Of a stretch of DNA of 64,000 bases, positions 24,339-34,693 are shown in pieces; the stretch's first letter is position 1; the number at the start of each line of letters is the position of its first letter. A model generated the notes under the pieces. It was not told where the DNA came from, made no database searches, and was given only the letters and a program-made list of their open reading frames with translations. The stretch is from an uncultured Dorea sp. GTDB taxonomy: Bacteria > Bacillota > Clostridia > Lachnospirales > Lachnospiraceae. The DNA lies in contig CAJTZE010000009.1 in NCBI GenBank assembly GCA_910584265.1, positions 8,491 through 72,490 of the forward strand. The letters are read 5' to 3'. A program made the translations under genes and the position numbers.

Positions 24339-27300
24339 CTATTGTATATCATCCGCTTCTCCAACCGACGCAAGCTCTGCCTCTTCTGCCTCTATGTTTT
24401 CCTCTGTCACTGTGGCAGCCTCAGCCTCTACGGCCTCATCCGGTTCTTCAAATTCATCCTGCTCCGCCAGTATCTCGTCATCCAGTTCAAGCTCCGTATC
24501 CAGCTTAACATCCCGGTATTTTCTCATACCTGTACCTGCCGGAATCGGCTTTCCGATAATAACGTTCTCCTTTAAGCCGGCCAGATGATCGACCTTCCCT
24601 TTAATGGCCGCCTCTGTAAGAACCTTCGTGGTCTCCTGGAAGGAGGCGGCTGACAGGAATGAATTGGTTGCAAGAGATGCCTTTGTAATACCAAGCATAA
24701 TCTGTTCGCCGGTTGCCGGTGTCAGTCCCTGTGCCTCCAGTTCTTCATTCTTATCTTCAAATTCTAAGATATCTACCATAGTTCCCGGAAGGAAACCGGA
24801 ATCCCCATCCTGCTCGATGCGGATTTTCTTCAGCATCTGACGGACGATAACCTCAATGTGTTTATCATTAATATCAACACCCTGCAGACGGTATACTCTT
24901 TGAACCTCCTGAAGCATATAATCCTGTACGGCACGGAGTCCTTTGATCTTCAGGATATCATGCGGATTGACGCTTCCTTCTGTAAGCTCATCGCCCGCTT
25001 CCAGCACCGCACCGTCCATAATTTTAATTCTGGAGCCATAAGGAATCAGATAAGCCTTGGATTCCCCTGTCTCGTCATTCGTAACAATAACCTCACGTTT
25101 CTTCTTTGTATCATTAATCGTCGCAACGCCGCCGAATTCTGTGATAATTGCAAGACCCTTCGGCTTTCTCGCCTCAAAAAGCTCCTCTACACGCGGAAGA
25201 CCCTGGGTGATATCATCGCCTGCAACACCGCCGGTATGGAAGGTACGCATAGTAAGCTGTGTACCCGGCTCGCCAATAGATTGTGCCGCGATAATTCCTA
25301 CTGCTTCGCCGACCTGAACCGGCTCGCCGGTCGCCATATTGGCGCCATAGCACTTCGCGCATACACCCTTGTGGGATTTGCAGGTAAGGATATTACGGAT
25401 CTTGATCTTCTTCAGAGATTCACCCTTCTCATCCACGCCATATTTCATAATCTTTTCTGCACGTCTCGGCGTAACCATGTGGTTTGCCTTCACAATAAGA
25501 TTGCCGTCTTTATCAAGAATATCCTCGCAGAGGTAACGCCCTGTGATACGTTCCTGCAGGCTCTCAATCTCCTCATTGCCGTCCACAAATTCCTTCACGT
25601 ACATGCCCGGAATCTCTTTTCCTTCTCTCTGGCAGTCCACCTCATGGATGATCAGCTCCTGAGATACATCTACCAGACGTCTGGTCAGGTAACCGGAATC
25701 GGCGGTACGCAGAGCCGTATCGGACAATCCCTTACGCGCACCGTGAGCAGACATAAAGTACTCCAATACATCCAGTCCTTCACGGAAATTTGACTTGATC
25801 GGGAGCTCGATCGTACGGCCTGTAGTATCTGCCATCAATCCGCGCATGCCCGCAAGCTGCTTAATCTGCTTATCGGAACCACGGGCTCCGGAGTCAGCCA
25901 TCATGAAAATGTTATTATAAGCATCCAGACCAGAAAGCAGCGCTTCTGTCAAAGCTTCATCGGTAGCCTTCCAGGTCTCGACAACCTCTTTGTAACGCTC
26001 TTCTTCTGTAATCAGTCCGCGCTTATAATTCTTGGTAATCTTATCCACCGTATCCTGCGCATCCGCAATCATTTCCGGCTTCTGTGGAGGCACGGTCATA
26101 TCGGAAATTGATACGGTCATAGCCGCTCTGGTGGAATACTTATATCCGGTAGACTTGATCGCATCCAGAACCTCCGCCGTTGCAGTTGCTCCATGGGTAT
26201 TAATTACCTTCTCCAAAATCTGCTTCAGCTGTTTCTTTCCCACATGGAAATCAATCTCGGGAAGCAGTTCATTTCCATCTATCTCACGGTCTACAAAGCC
26301 CAGATCCTGCGGGATGATCTCATTGAAGATGAACCGTCCCAGTGTGGACTCCACAATACCGCTCTTTACGGTTCCGTCCGGCATGATCCTGGTGATGCGC
26401 ACCTTAATCCGCGAATGCAGGGTTAAGGCCTCATTCTCATATGCAAGAATTGCTTCATTGACATTCTTGAAGGACTTGCCCTCGCCCAGCGCCCCCGGCC
26501 TCTCCTGAGTCAGGTAGTATATGCCAAGCACCATATCCTGTGACGGGACGGCAACCGGACCGCCGTCCGACGGCTTCAGCAGATTGTTCGGCGACAGCAG
26601 AAGGAAACGGCACTCTGCCTGCGCCTCAACGGAAAGCGGAAGATGAACCGCCATCTGGTCTCCGTCAAAGTCCGCATTGTAAGCGGTACATACCAGCGGA
26701 TGAAGCTTGATCGCCTTACCCTCTACAAGTACCGGCTCAAATGCCTGGATTCCAAGTCTGTGAAGCGTAGGGGCGCGGTTCAGCATAACCGGATGCTCTT
26801 TGATAACATCCTCAAGCACATCCCATACCTCCGGCTGCAGCCTCTCAACCATCTTCTTTGCATTTTTAATATTGTGAGCCGTTCCGTTCTGAACCAGTTC
26901 CTTCATAACAAATGGTTTGAACAGCTCAATTGCCATCTCCTTTGGCAGACCGCACTGATAAATTTTAAGCTCCGGCCCAACCACGATAACAGAACGTCCG
27001 GAATAATCCACACGTTTTCCAAGAAGATTCTGGCGGAAACGTCCGGATTTACCCTTCAGCATATCAGACAGAGACTTCAGGGCACGGTTTCCCGGTCCGG
27101 TTACCGGACGGCCGCGGCGGCCGTTATCAATCAGCGCATCCACTGCCTCCTGAAGCATTCTCTTTTCATTTCTTACAATGATATCCGGCGCTCCCAGCTC
27201 CAAAAGCCTCTTTAACCGGTTATTTCTATTGATAATTCTTCTGTATAGATCATTTAAGTCAGAGGTAGCAAAACGTCCTCCGTCCAGCTGTACCATTGGG

Positions 27301-28040
27301 CGCAGATCCGGCGGAATCACCGGAATATTAGTCATGATCATCCACTCCGGCTTATTACCGGACTCGCGGAATGCCTCGACCACCTCAAGACGCTTCACGA
27401 TTCTTGCACGCTTCTGTCCGGTAGCCCCTTCCAGACCGCCCTGCAGCTCCTCGCACTCCTTCTCAAGATCAATGGCTTCCAGAAGCTCCTGAATGGATTC
27501 CGCGCCCATTCCTACACGGAAGGCGCTTCCCCAGGTCTCTCTGGCCTCCTGATACTCAGCCTCAGACAGAATCTGTTTGTACATTAGATTCGTCTCGCCC
27601 GGATCCAGCACAATATAAGACGCAAAATACAATACCTTCTCCAGTGTTCTTGGAGACAGATCCAGGATCAGACCCATACGGCTGGGGATCCCCTTAAAAT
27701 ACCAGATATGGGAAACCGGCGCCGCCAGAGCAATATGCCCCATTCGCTCACGGCGGACGCTGGACTTAGTAACCTCTACGCCGCAGCGGTCGCAGACTAC
27801 GCCTTTGTAACGGATCTTCTTATACTTACCGCAATGGCATTCCCAGTCCTTGCTCGGCCCGAAAATGCGTTCGCAGAACAAGCCGTCTTTCTCCGGTTTC
27901 AGCGTTCTGTAATTTATGGTCTCCGGCTTAGTGACCTCGCCTCTTGACCACTCTAATACTTTCTCAGGTGATGCCAACCCGATTTTGATCGCATCAAACG
28001 TCATTGGCTGGTATGTTTGTTCATTGTTATTTGCTGGCAT
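24339..28040 (-). CDS. rpoC: DNA-directed RNA polymerase subunit beta'
   Basis: The 1,233-residue beta' subunit of RNA polymerase. The N-terminal zinc site (CHCGKYKKIRYKGVVCDRCG), the catalytic NADFDGDQMAVH loop near residue 450 and the second zinc site region CKSHKGVCAKCYG are all present, as is the trigger-loop stretch ending MRTFHTGGVAG. The C-terminal 50 residues are acidic. It lies 14 bases after rpoB. No rpsL, rpsG or fusA gene follows, unlike the common str-operon order; instead HTH, HD and vanZ genes follow. Confidence 0.98.
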   Translation of the reverse strand: MPANNNEQTYQPMTFDAIKIGLASPEKVLEWSRGEVTKPETINYRTLKPEKDGLFCERIFGPSKDWECHCGKYKKIRYKGVVCDRCGVEVTKSSVRRERMGHIALAAPVSHIWYFKGIPSRMGLILDLSPRTLEKVLYFASYIVLDPGETNLMYKQILSEAEYQEARETWGSAFRVGMGAESIQELLEAIDLEKECEELQGGLEGATGQKRARIVKRLEVVEAFRESGNKPEWMIMTNIPVIPPDLRPMVQLDGGRFATSDLNDLYRRIINRNNRLKRLLELGAPDIIVRNEKRMLQEAVDALIDNGRRGRPVTGPGNRALKSLSDMLKGKSGRFRQNLLGKRVDYSGRSVIVVGPELKIYQCGLPKEMAIELFKPFVMKELVQNGTAHNIKNAKKMVERLQPEVWDVLEDVIKEHPVMLNRAPTLHRLGIQAFEPVLVEGKAIKLHPLVCTAYNADFDGDQMAVHLPLSVEAQAECRFLLLSPNNLLKPSDGGPVAVPSQDMVLGIYYLTQERPGALGEGKSFKNVNEAILAYENEALTLHSRIKVRITRIMPDGTVKSGIVESTLGRFIFNEIIPQDLGFVDREIDGNELLPEIDFHVGKKQLKQILEKVINTHGATATAEVLDAIKSTGYKYSTRAAMTVSISDMTVPPQKPEMIADAQDTVDKITKNYKRGLITEEERYKEVVETWKATDEALTEALLSGLDAYNNIFMMADSGARGSDKQIKQLAGMRGLMADTTGRTIELPIKSNFREGLDVLEYFMSAHGARKGLSDTALRTADSGYLTRRLVDVSQELIIHEVDCQREGKEIPGMYVKEFVDGNEEIESLQERITGRYLCEDILDKDGNLIVKANHMVTPRRAEKIMKYGVDEKGESLKKIKIRNILTCKSHKGVCAKCYGANMATGEPVQVGEAVGIIAAQSIGEPGTQLTMRTFHTGGVAGDDITQGLPRVEELFEARKPKGLAIITEFGGVATINDTKKKREVIVTNDETGESKAYLIPYGSRIKIMDGAVLEAGDELTEGSVNPHDILKIKGLRAVQDYMLQEVQRVYRLQGVDINDKHIEVIVRQMLKKIRIEQDGDSGFLPGTMVDILEFEDKNEELEAQGLTPATGEQIMLGITKASLATNSFLSAASFQETTKVLTEAAIKGKVDHLAGLKENVIIGKPIPAGTGMRKYRDVKLDTELELDDEILAEQDEFEEPDEAVEAEAATVTEENIEAEEAELASVGEADDIQ

Positions 28041-28054
28041 ACTGGCACCCCTTC

Positions 28055-31000
28055 CTATTCTTCATCTGACATCTCATCAAATTCAATCTCAAAATCATCG
28101 TCAAACTCGTCGTCATCCTCAGACTCCTCCTCGATATCCACGAGTTCTTCTCCCTGGAATTCCTGAGCCGTATATCCATGCTCACCCAGATTGTCATCCT
28201 CTCCGCCGAACTTCCTGTCACCCTCTATCAGAGAATGGAAATCGGTCTCACCCATATCAACCGTCTCCATGATCTCAACCTCGGTATTGTCATCGCGAAG
28301 TACGCGGACATCCAGGCCAAGAGACTGAAATTCCTTAAGAAGCACCTTGAAGGACTCCGGTATACCCGGCTCTGGAATATTCTCACCCTTAATGATTGCT
28401 TCATAGGTCTTCACACGGCCAATCACATCGTCAGATTTCACCGTCAGAATTTCCTGCAGCGTATAAGAAGCGCCATAGGCCTCCAACGCCCATACCTCCA
28501 TCTCACCGAAACGCTGTCCGCCGAACTGAGCTTTTCCACCCAGCGGCTGCTGGGTTACCAGCGAGTAAGGACCGGTAGAGCGGGCATGGATCTTATCGTC
28601 TACCAGATGGTGCAGTTTCAGATAATGCATGTGTCCGATGGTTACCGGACTGTCAAAGAATTCCCCGGTACGTCCGTCACGAAGACGGACCTTACCGTCC
28701 CTTGAAAGCGGAACTCCCTTCCACAGCTCCCTGTGGTCTCTGTTCTCATAGAGGTAATCCATAACCTCCGGAAGCAGCTCTGCCTTATGCAGCTTCTCAA
28801 ATTCCTCCCACTCCAGATTCACGTAGTCATTTGCCAGATCCAGAGTATCCATAATATCATTCTCATCAGCACCATCAAATACCGGTGTTGCAATGTTAAA
28901 TCCAAGAGCCTTTGCCGCCAGAGACAGATGGATCTCCAATACCTGTCCGATATTCATACGGGAAGGCACGCCCAGCGGGTTCAGCACGATATCCAGCGGA
29001 CGCCCGTTTGGAAGAAACGGCATATCCTCCACCGGAAGGACACGGGAAACAACACCCTTGTTTCCGTGACGGCCTGCCATCTTATCACCTACGGAAATCT
29101 TTCTCTTCTGGGCAATATAGATACGGACAGCCTGATTTACGCCCGGAGACAGTTCATCGCCGTTCTCCCTTGTAAATACCTTGGCATCCACTACAATACC
29201 ATATTCGCCGTGCGGCACCTTCAGGGAGGTATCTCTTACCTCTCGTGCCTTCTCTCCGAAAATCGCGCGGAGCAGCCGCTCCTCTGCGGTAAGCTCTGTC
29301 TCTCCCTTCGGAGTTACCTTTCCAACCAGAATATCCCCGGCACGCACCTCTGCACCAATACGGATGATCCCCCTCTCATCCAGATCCTTCAGCGCATCAT
29401 CGCCCACGCCCGGAATATCTCTTGTGATCTCCTCCGGCCCAAGCTTGGTATCTCTGGCTTCCGCCTCATACTCCTCAATATGCACGGATGTATATACATC
29501 ATCCTGCACCAGCCTCTCGCTCAAAAGTACCGCATCCTCATAGTTATAACCCTCCCAGGTCATAAATCCGATCAGCGGATTCTTTCCGAGCGCCATCTCT
29601 CCATTGGAAGTAGACGGGCCGTCTGCGATCACCTGTCCTGCTTCAACCCTGTCGCCCTTAAAGACGATCGGTCTCTGGTTATAGCAGTTGCTCTGATTGC
29701 TGCGGAGGAACTTCGTCAACTTATATCTCTTCAGGGATTTATCATCCTGACGTACCGTAATCTCAGTGGAGGTAGAACGCTCTACAACGCCCCCCGCCTC
29801 TGCAATGATGCAGACGCCTGAGTCAACTGCCGCCTTTTCCTCCATACCTGTTCCCACAACCGGAGCTTCGGTCATAAGAAGCGGTACCGCCTGACGCTGC
29901 ATGTTAGAACCCATCAGCGCGCGGTTCGCATCATCATTTTCCAGGAATGGAATCAGTGCCGTCGCAACAGAGAACACCATCTTCGGAGATACGTCCATAT
30001 AATCAAACCTGCTCCGCTCATACTCCTGCGTCTCTTCACGGTAACGGCCGGATACATTCTTCCGTTTAAAATGTCCCTCATCATCCAAAGGCTCATTCGC
30101 CTGGGCCACATGGTAATTATCCTCTTCGTCGGCCGTCATATACACAACCTCTTCGGTAACTCTCGGATTCTTCGGATCCTCATGGCTGATCTTACGGTAA
30201 GGCGCCTCAATAAATCCATACTGATTAATCCTTGCATAGCAGGCAAGGGAGTTGATCAGACCGATATTCGGCCCCTCAGGCGTCTCGATCGGGCACATCC
30301 TTCCATAATGGGAATAGTGCACGTCACGAACCTCAAATCCGGCACGGTCTCTTGACAGACCGCCGGGACCTAAGGCTGATAAACGTCTCTTATGGGTCAG
30401 CTCGCCAAGCGGATTATTCTGATCCATAAACTGTGACAGCTGCGAAGAACCGAAGAACTCCTTCACTGCCGCAGTCACCGGCTTAATATTGATCAGAGAC
30501 TGAGGCGAAATTCCCTCCAGATCCTGCGTCGTCATACGCTCGCGGACCACCCTTTCCAGTCTTGACAGACCGATCCTGTACTGGTTCTGCAAAAGCTCAC
30601 CTACAGAACGGATACGCCTGTTACCCAAATGGTCAATATCGTCGTCATTGCCAAGGCCGTACTCCAAATGAATGTTATAATTAATGGAAGCCAAAATGTC
30701 TTCCTTCGTAATATGCTTCGGTATCAGGTCGTGGATATCCCTGCGGACAGCGTCCTTCAGCTCATCGATATCCCCTGCTGTCTCCTCCAAGATCCCGGCC
30801 AGAACCGGATAATACACCTGCTCTGTCACACCGGCTTCCTTCGGGTCAATATCTACAACTGCATCCAGATCCACCATCATATTGGAAAGAACCTTGATCG
30901 GCCTCTCCTCATCCGGCCGTTCAATCCACACAGCCGGAACAGCCGAATTCTGAATCTGGTCTGCAAGCTCTCTTGTAATCTTTGTTCCCCGCTCTGCGAT

Positions 31001-31918
31001 CACCTCGCCGGTCAGCGGGCTTACCGCTTCCTCTGCAAGAATCTGTCCGGTGATACGGTTCTTAAGCGCCAGCTTCTTATTAAATTTATAGCGTCCAACC
31101 TTCGCCAGATCATAGCGTCTCGGATCAAAGAACATACTTGTGATCAAGCTCTCTGCACTGTCCACTGCCAAAGGCTCGCCCGGACGGATCTTCTTATATA
31201 ATTCGAGCAGGCCTTCCTGATAGTTAGAGGCCGCATCCTTCTCAAAGCTTGCCAAAATCTTCGGCTCCTCGCCGAACAGCTCCACGATCTCCGGATTGGT
31301 TCCAATGCCAAGGGCGCGCACCAGCACAGTAATCGGTACCTTCCTCGTTCTGTCTACCCGTACATAAAACACATCGTTGGAATCCGTCTCATACTCCAGC
31401 CATGCGCCGCGGTTCGGGATCACCGTGGAAGAGAACAGCCTCTTACCTACTTTATCGTGTGCAATTGCATAATAAATGCCGGGAGAACGAACCAGCTGGC
31501 TTACAATAACCCGCTCTGCGCCGTTAATCACGAACGTTCCAGTCGCAGTCATAAGTGGCAGATCTCCCATAAAAATCTCATGTTCATTGATTTCATCTGT
31601 TTCTTTGTTGTGAAGCCGTACTTTCACTTTCAAAGGTGCCGCATAAGTTGCATCGCGCTCTTTGCATTCTTCGATGGTATACTTCACGTCGTTCTCGCAT
31701 AACGTATAATCCACAAATTCCAGACTCAGATGACCACTGTAATCCGTGATCGGAGAAATATCATCAAACACTTCATTCAAACCCTCATCCAGAAACCACT
31801 GATAAGAATCCTTCTGGACTTCGATTAGATTCGGCATCTGAAGCACTTCCTTTTGTCTGGAATAGCTCATGCGTGAACTTTTTCCACTTTTGATAAGGCG
31901 AATTCTGTTCTTCTCCAT
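28055..31918 (-). CDS. rpoB: DNA-directed RNA polymerase subunit beta
   Basis: The beta subunit of RNA polymerase, 1,287 residues from the ATG at 31918. The rifampicin-pocket region GSSQLSQFMDQNNPL followed by LTHKRRLSALGPGGL is intact and looks like a sensitive type. GDKMAGRHGNKG and the C-terminal clamp contact segment KAQFGGQRFGEMEVWALEAYGA are present. The last 70 residues are very acidic, common in this group. A GTG two codons upstream is also possible, but the ATG has better spacing from GAGGAG. It has its own strong promoter, because a Na/Pi-transporter gene and terminators separate it from rplJL. Confidence 0.98.
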   Translation of the reverse strand: MEKNRIRLIKSGKSSRMSYSRQKEVLQMPNLIEVQKDSYQWFLDEGLNEVFDDISPITDYSGHLSLEFVDYTLCENDVKYTIEECKERDATYAAPLKVKVRLHNKETDEINEHEIFMGDLPLMTATGTFVINGAERVIVSQLVRSPGIYYAIAHDKVGKRLFSSTVIPNRGAWLEYETDSNDVFYVRVDRTRKVPITVLVRALGIGTNPEIVELFGEEPKILASFEKDAASNYQEGLLELYKKIRPGEPLAVDSAESLITSMFFDPRRYDLAKVGRYKFNKKLALKNRITGQILAEEAVSPLTGEVIAERGTKITRELADQIQNSAVPAVWIERPDEERPIKVLSNMMVDLDAVVDIDPKEAGVTEQVYYPVLAGILEETAGDIDELKDAVRRDIHDLIPKHITKEDILASINYNIHLEYGLGNDDDIDHLGNRRIRSVGELLQNQYRIGLSRLERVVRERMTTQDLEGISPQSLINIKPVTAAVKEFFGSSQLSQFMDQNNPLGELTHKRRLSALGPGGLSRDRAGFEVRDVHYSHYGRMCPIETPEGPNIGLINSLACYARINQYGFIEAPYRKISHEDPKNPRVTEEVVYMTADEEDNYHVAQANEPLDDEGHFKRKNVSGRYREETQEYERSRFDYMDVSPKMVFSVATALIPFLENDDANRALMGSNMQRQAVPLLMTEAPVVGTGMEEKAAVDSGVCIIAEAGGVVERSTSTEITVRQDDKSLKRYKLTKFLRSNQSNCYNQRPIVFKGDRVEAGQVIADGPSTSNGEMALGKNPLIGFMTWEGYNYEDAVLLSERLVQDDVYTSVHIEEYEAEARDTKLGPEEITRDIPGVGDDALKDLDERGIIRIGAEVRAGDILVGKVTPKGETELTAEERLLRAIFGEKAREVRDTSLKVPHGEYGIVVDAKVFTRENGDELSPGVNQAVRIYIAQKRKISVGDKMAGRHGNKGVVSRVLPVEDMPFLPNGRPLDIVLNPLGVPSRMNIGQVLEIHLSLAAKALGFNIATPVFDGADENDIMDTLDLANDYVNLEWEEFEKLHKAELLPEVMDYLYENRDHRELWKGVPLSRDGKVRLRDGRTGEFFDSPVTIGHMHYLKLHHLVDDKIHARSTGPYSLVTQQPLGGKAQFGGQRFGEMEVWALEAYGASYTLQEILTVKSDDVIGRVKTYEAIIKGENIPEPGIPESFKVLLKEFQSLGLDVRVLRDDNTEVEIMETVDMGETDFHSLIEGDRKFGGEDDNLGEHGYTAQEFQGEELVDIEEESEDDDEFDDDFEIEFDEMSDEE

Positions 31919-32053
31919 TGACACACTCTCCTCGTTTATTTTTTGGCAGGCAGCAAAGTGCCCAAAATCTTACAGTTTCAACGAAAGATTAGCTTGTCAC
32001 GCTAATTTTGGGCGCAATCCAGTGGCACAACTTTCCACAGTAGCGCATTTTTT

Positions 32054-32083
32054 ACTATATCACGGCAATTCACATATTGTCAA
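32054..32083 (-). promoter_or_regulatory. Strong promoter of rpoBC
   Basis: On the minus strand TTGACA (32078-32083), an 18-base spacer and TATAGT (32054-32059). The transcript would start near 32047 and have a leader of about 130 bases before rpoB. The same -10 and spacing occur in the rpmG promoter. Confidence 0.8.
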
Positions 32084-32187
32084 CCAAATTTTTCAAATTT
32101 TTACCAAGTTTTTATTATTTTTGTGATACACGATCCGTATACGTTTCCAGAAAATACATAACCGCCGCATAGTGCTGAAAACTATGC

Positions 32188-32235
32188 AAAGGAAAAGCCT
32201 GCCGCATATCATCCCCTGCGGCAGGCTTTTCCTTT
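32188..32235. terminator. Terminator overlapping the Na/Pi gene stop
   Basis: A perfect 19-base-pair inverted repeat (arms 32188-32206 and 32217-32235, ten-base loop) with A-tract and T-tract edges. The right arm includes the first bases of the TAA stop codon of the transporter gene. It isolates rpoBC from upstream transcription. Confidence 0.85.
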
Positions 32236-34048
32236 ACAGATCATAATGTACGTTATTCTTTTTCTGCAGAAGATTGAAATACAATTCATGCGCTTCTTTA
32301 TAATTTCGGTTGAACTCTTCGTCCCTCCCGGAATGAAGCATTGAAACATAGTTATGCACCTGATGCTCAATCTCAGGATTCGCCCTTGCAACCGTCGCTA
32401 CCCCCACATTGGAGCAGACATCCGATATACGTTCCGCCTCAGAAAGCAGATTAAAAAATTCCGTGCCGTTAAACACGTCGCACTCCCTGTTGCGGAGCCG
32501 TCCCAAATGATTATCCTTCAGCGTATTTACAAGATCATCCACAACTTCCTCCAAAGGTTCAATGTGATGTGCCGCCGTCTGATTCTGCTTCCGAAATGCC
32601 TCTGTCGTATAATCCAGTATCCTGTCAAGCAGTTCCCTCAGCACAGACATCTCTGCAAGCGCATCCCTGGAGAATGCATTGCCTCTCTCCTTCATCTCCT
32701 CTGCAATCTCAGCAATATTGATCGCATGGTCTCCCAGCCGTTCAAACTCCGTTATGACAGAGAAATAATAATTCATGATCTCCACATGATAAGGCAGCGT
32801 AATCTTTGCAGAAATCTGAACCAGGTAATTGCTGATCCTGTCTGCCATGGTATCAATATAGTCCTCATCCTCTTCCACCCGCCTCATGGTCTTTTCGTCA
32901 TAAACAGTAAACAATTCAAAGACCCGGTTAATATTCGTCCGCGCCAGGCGGCACATTTCCAGAAGCAGTTCATAACAGCGTCCGAACGCCAGCGCCGGCG
33001 TATCAATAAACACCGGATTCAACGCATCCAGCATCTCATCGTATTTGCCGGCTGGAACAGGCTCGTCCCTGACGATCCTGCAGCTGAATTTTTCAAATGC
33101 ACCCACAAGGGGCAGCAGCAGGACAGCACACGCCAGATTAAAGACGGTATTCGTATTCGCAATCCCTCCGGAATAAATCGTTTCGTCCCAGATCCCATCC
33201 AGCAGACCCATCTTATGTATCACCATCACCACGGTCAGGATCAAAACAGATTTGCACAGATTAAATAAAATATTGACCATGCCGACACGCTTCGCGTCCG
33301 GCTTTGCCCCTATATTACAGACGATCGCCGTCGTCACACAGTCGCCAAGGTAAATACCGACCAGAACAGCATAGATAGCTCTAAAGGTCAGCTGCCCGGA
33401 AGTAGAAAACGCCTGCAGGATACCGATCGTTGCCGAAGAGCTCTGCAGCACAAAGGCCACTCCTGCCCCGATCGTATAGGCCAGAAACGGATTATTTCCC
33501 AGACCGGAAAACAGCTTTTCAACAATTCCGCCCTCTGTCAGCGTACTTACCGCGTCCGTCATGTTCAAAAGCCCGGAAAACAGAATACCGAACCCGATAA
33601 TGATCTTTCCAATATTCTCCGAATCCTTAAACTTTACTCCCATGATTATAATGATGCCGATGATCATCGCAAGCGGTGCGAGCGTAGACGGATTAAAAAA
33701 CTGCAGAATAGACGTACTGGCAGAATTCAAGTCCAGAAGCCGGATGATCTGCCCCGTCACGGTCGTCCCCACATTCGCACCGATCACAACGCCCAGAGAC
33801 TGTCTCAGAGAAATAATTCCCGCCCCCACCAGCCCCGAAGTAATAACAATGGTTGCAGTTGACGACTGGATAACTGCAGTCATCACCAGCCCCAGGATAA
33901 ATGCTTTCACCGGAGTATTCGTTGCCTTTTCCATGGCTTTCTTAAGAGTACCGGAAGAGCCGGCCTTTAGTCCGTCACCCATCAGGCGCATTCCGTATAG
34001 GAACATGGCAAGTCCGCCCAAAAGAGCTATCACATTAAAAATATTCAT
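32234..34048 (-). CDS. Na/Pi-cotransporter family protein with PhoU-like tail
   Basis: A 604-residue membrane protein with two copies of the Na/Pi-cotransporter repeat, recognised by the QSST/QSSS motifs in AVIQSSTATIVI (near 60) and FVLQSSSATIGI (near 205), and about nine hydrophobic segments in the first 330 residues. The last 220 residues form a PhoU-like helical bundle (ITEFERLGDHAINIAEIAEE). Such NptA/YjbB-type proteins move phosphate with Na+. The gene stands between rplL and rpoB, which is not its usual place, and has terminators on both sides. A promoter was not clearly seen; it may rely on read-through from rplL. Confidence 0.88.
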   Translation of the reverse strand: MNIFNVIALLGGLAMFLYGMRLMGDGLKAGSSGTLKKAMEKATNTPVKAFILGLVMTAVIQSSTATIVITSGLVGAGIISLRQSLGVVIGANVGTTVTGQIIRLLDLNSASTSILQFFNPSTLAPLAMIIGIIIIMGVKFKDSENIGKIIIGFGILFSGLLNMTDAVSTLTEGGIVEKLFSGLGNNPFLAYTIGAGVAFVLQSSSATIGILQAFSTSGQLTFRAIYAVLVGIYLGDCVTTAIVCNIGAKPDAKRVGMVNILFNLCKSVLILTVVMVIHKMGLLDGIWDETIYSGGIANTNTVFNLACAVLLLPLVGAFEKFSCRIVRDEPVPAGKYDEMLDALNPVFIDTPALAFGRCYELLLEMCRLARTNINRVFELFTVYDEKTMRRVEEDEDYIDTMADRISNYLVQISAKITLPYHVEIMNYYFSVITEFERLGDHAINIAEIAEEMKERGNAFSRDALAEMSVLRELLDRILDYTTEAFRKQNQTAAHHIEPLEEVVDDLVNTLKDNHLGRLRNRECDVFNGTEFFNLLSEAERISDVCSNVGVATVARANPEIEHQVHNYVSMLHSGRDEEFNRNYKEAHELYFNLLQKKNNVHYDL

Positions 34049-34183
34049 AGTTATTCACCCGCAAAACATCACAAAAACCAACATGCCCTTCCTGCAGATT
34101 TTATCAAGAAATCACAGAAATTACTACCGTTTTTATAATATTTTTCCCGATATGCCCGCGGCGATCCCCCAGATGCATGGCAG

Positions 34184-34220
34184 AAAAAAAGACGCCGCAA
34201 CAAAATTCCTGCACGGCGTC
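34184..34220 (-). terminator. Terminator of rplJ-rplL
   Basis: Minus-strand arms GACGCCG (34214-34220) and CGGCGTC (34191-34197), with extra inner pairing, are followed by seven T residues (34184-34190). It ends the ribosomal stalk operon before the Na/Pi gene and rpoBC. Confidence 0.85.
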
Positions 34221-34252
34221 ATTCTATACTGCTTTCAATCTGATGCTTCAGA

Positions 34253-34627
34253 CTATTTCAAGTTAACCTCTGCGCCCTCGCCTTCCAGTTTAGCCTTGAT
34301 CTCCTCAGCCTCTGCCTTAGATACAGCCTCTTTTACTACCTTCGGAGCGCCGTCTACAAGAGCCTTTGCTTCCTTCAGTCCAAGGCCTGTGATCTCGCGG
34401 ACAACCTTGATAACCTTAACCTTAGATGCGCCTGCAGATACTAACTCTACATCAAACTCATCCTTCTCTTCTGCTGCCGGAGCGTCTCCGCCTGCCGCTG
34501 CAACCACTACGCCTGCCGCCGCAGAAACACCAAACTCTTCTTCGCATGCTTTTACTAATTCATTTAACTCTAATACTGATAACTCTTTGATAGCATCAAT
34601 AAATTCAGCTGTTGTCAACTTTGCCAT
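34253..34627 (-). CDS. rplL: Ribosomal protein L7/L12
   Basis: The stalk protein of the large subunit, 124 residues from the ATG at 34627 after GGAGG. The N-terminal dimerisation part (LTTAEFIDAIKELSVLELNELVKACEE), the Ala-rich hinge and the C-terminal factor-binding domain (KVIKVVREITGLGLKEAKALVDG) are complete. It follows rplJ by 66 bases, the conserved order. Confidence 0.98.
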   Translation of the reverse strand: MAKLTTAEFIDAIKELSVLELNELVKACEEEFGVSAAAGVVVAAAGGDAPAAEEKDEFDVELVSAGASKVKVIKVVREITGLGLKEAKALVDGAPKVVKEAVSKAEAEEIKAKLEGEGAEVNLK

Positions 34628-34693
34628 TATATTTTCCTCCATTTTTATATTTTCTTTGTTTACTTGTATACCACAGGCCTTCTGCCCGGTACG

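Noticed and set aside
24858..25793. 311-codon plus-strand frame opposite rpoC
   Set aside because: Shadow of the rpoC coding sequence; no start signal and no family match.
28733..29821. 362-codon plus-strand frame opposite rpoB
   Set aside because: Shadow of rpoB with no start signal and no motif.
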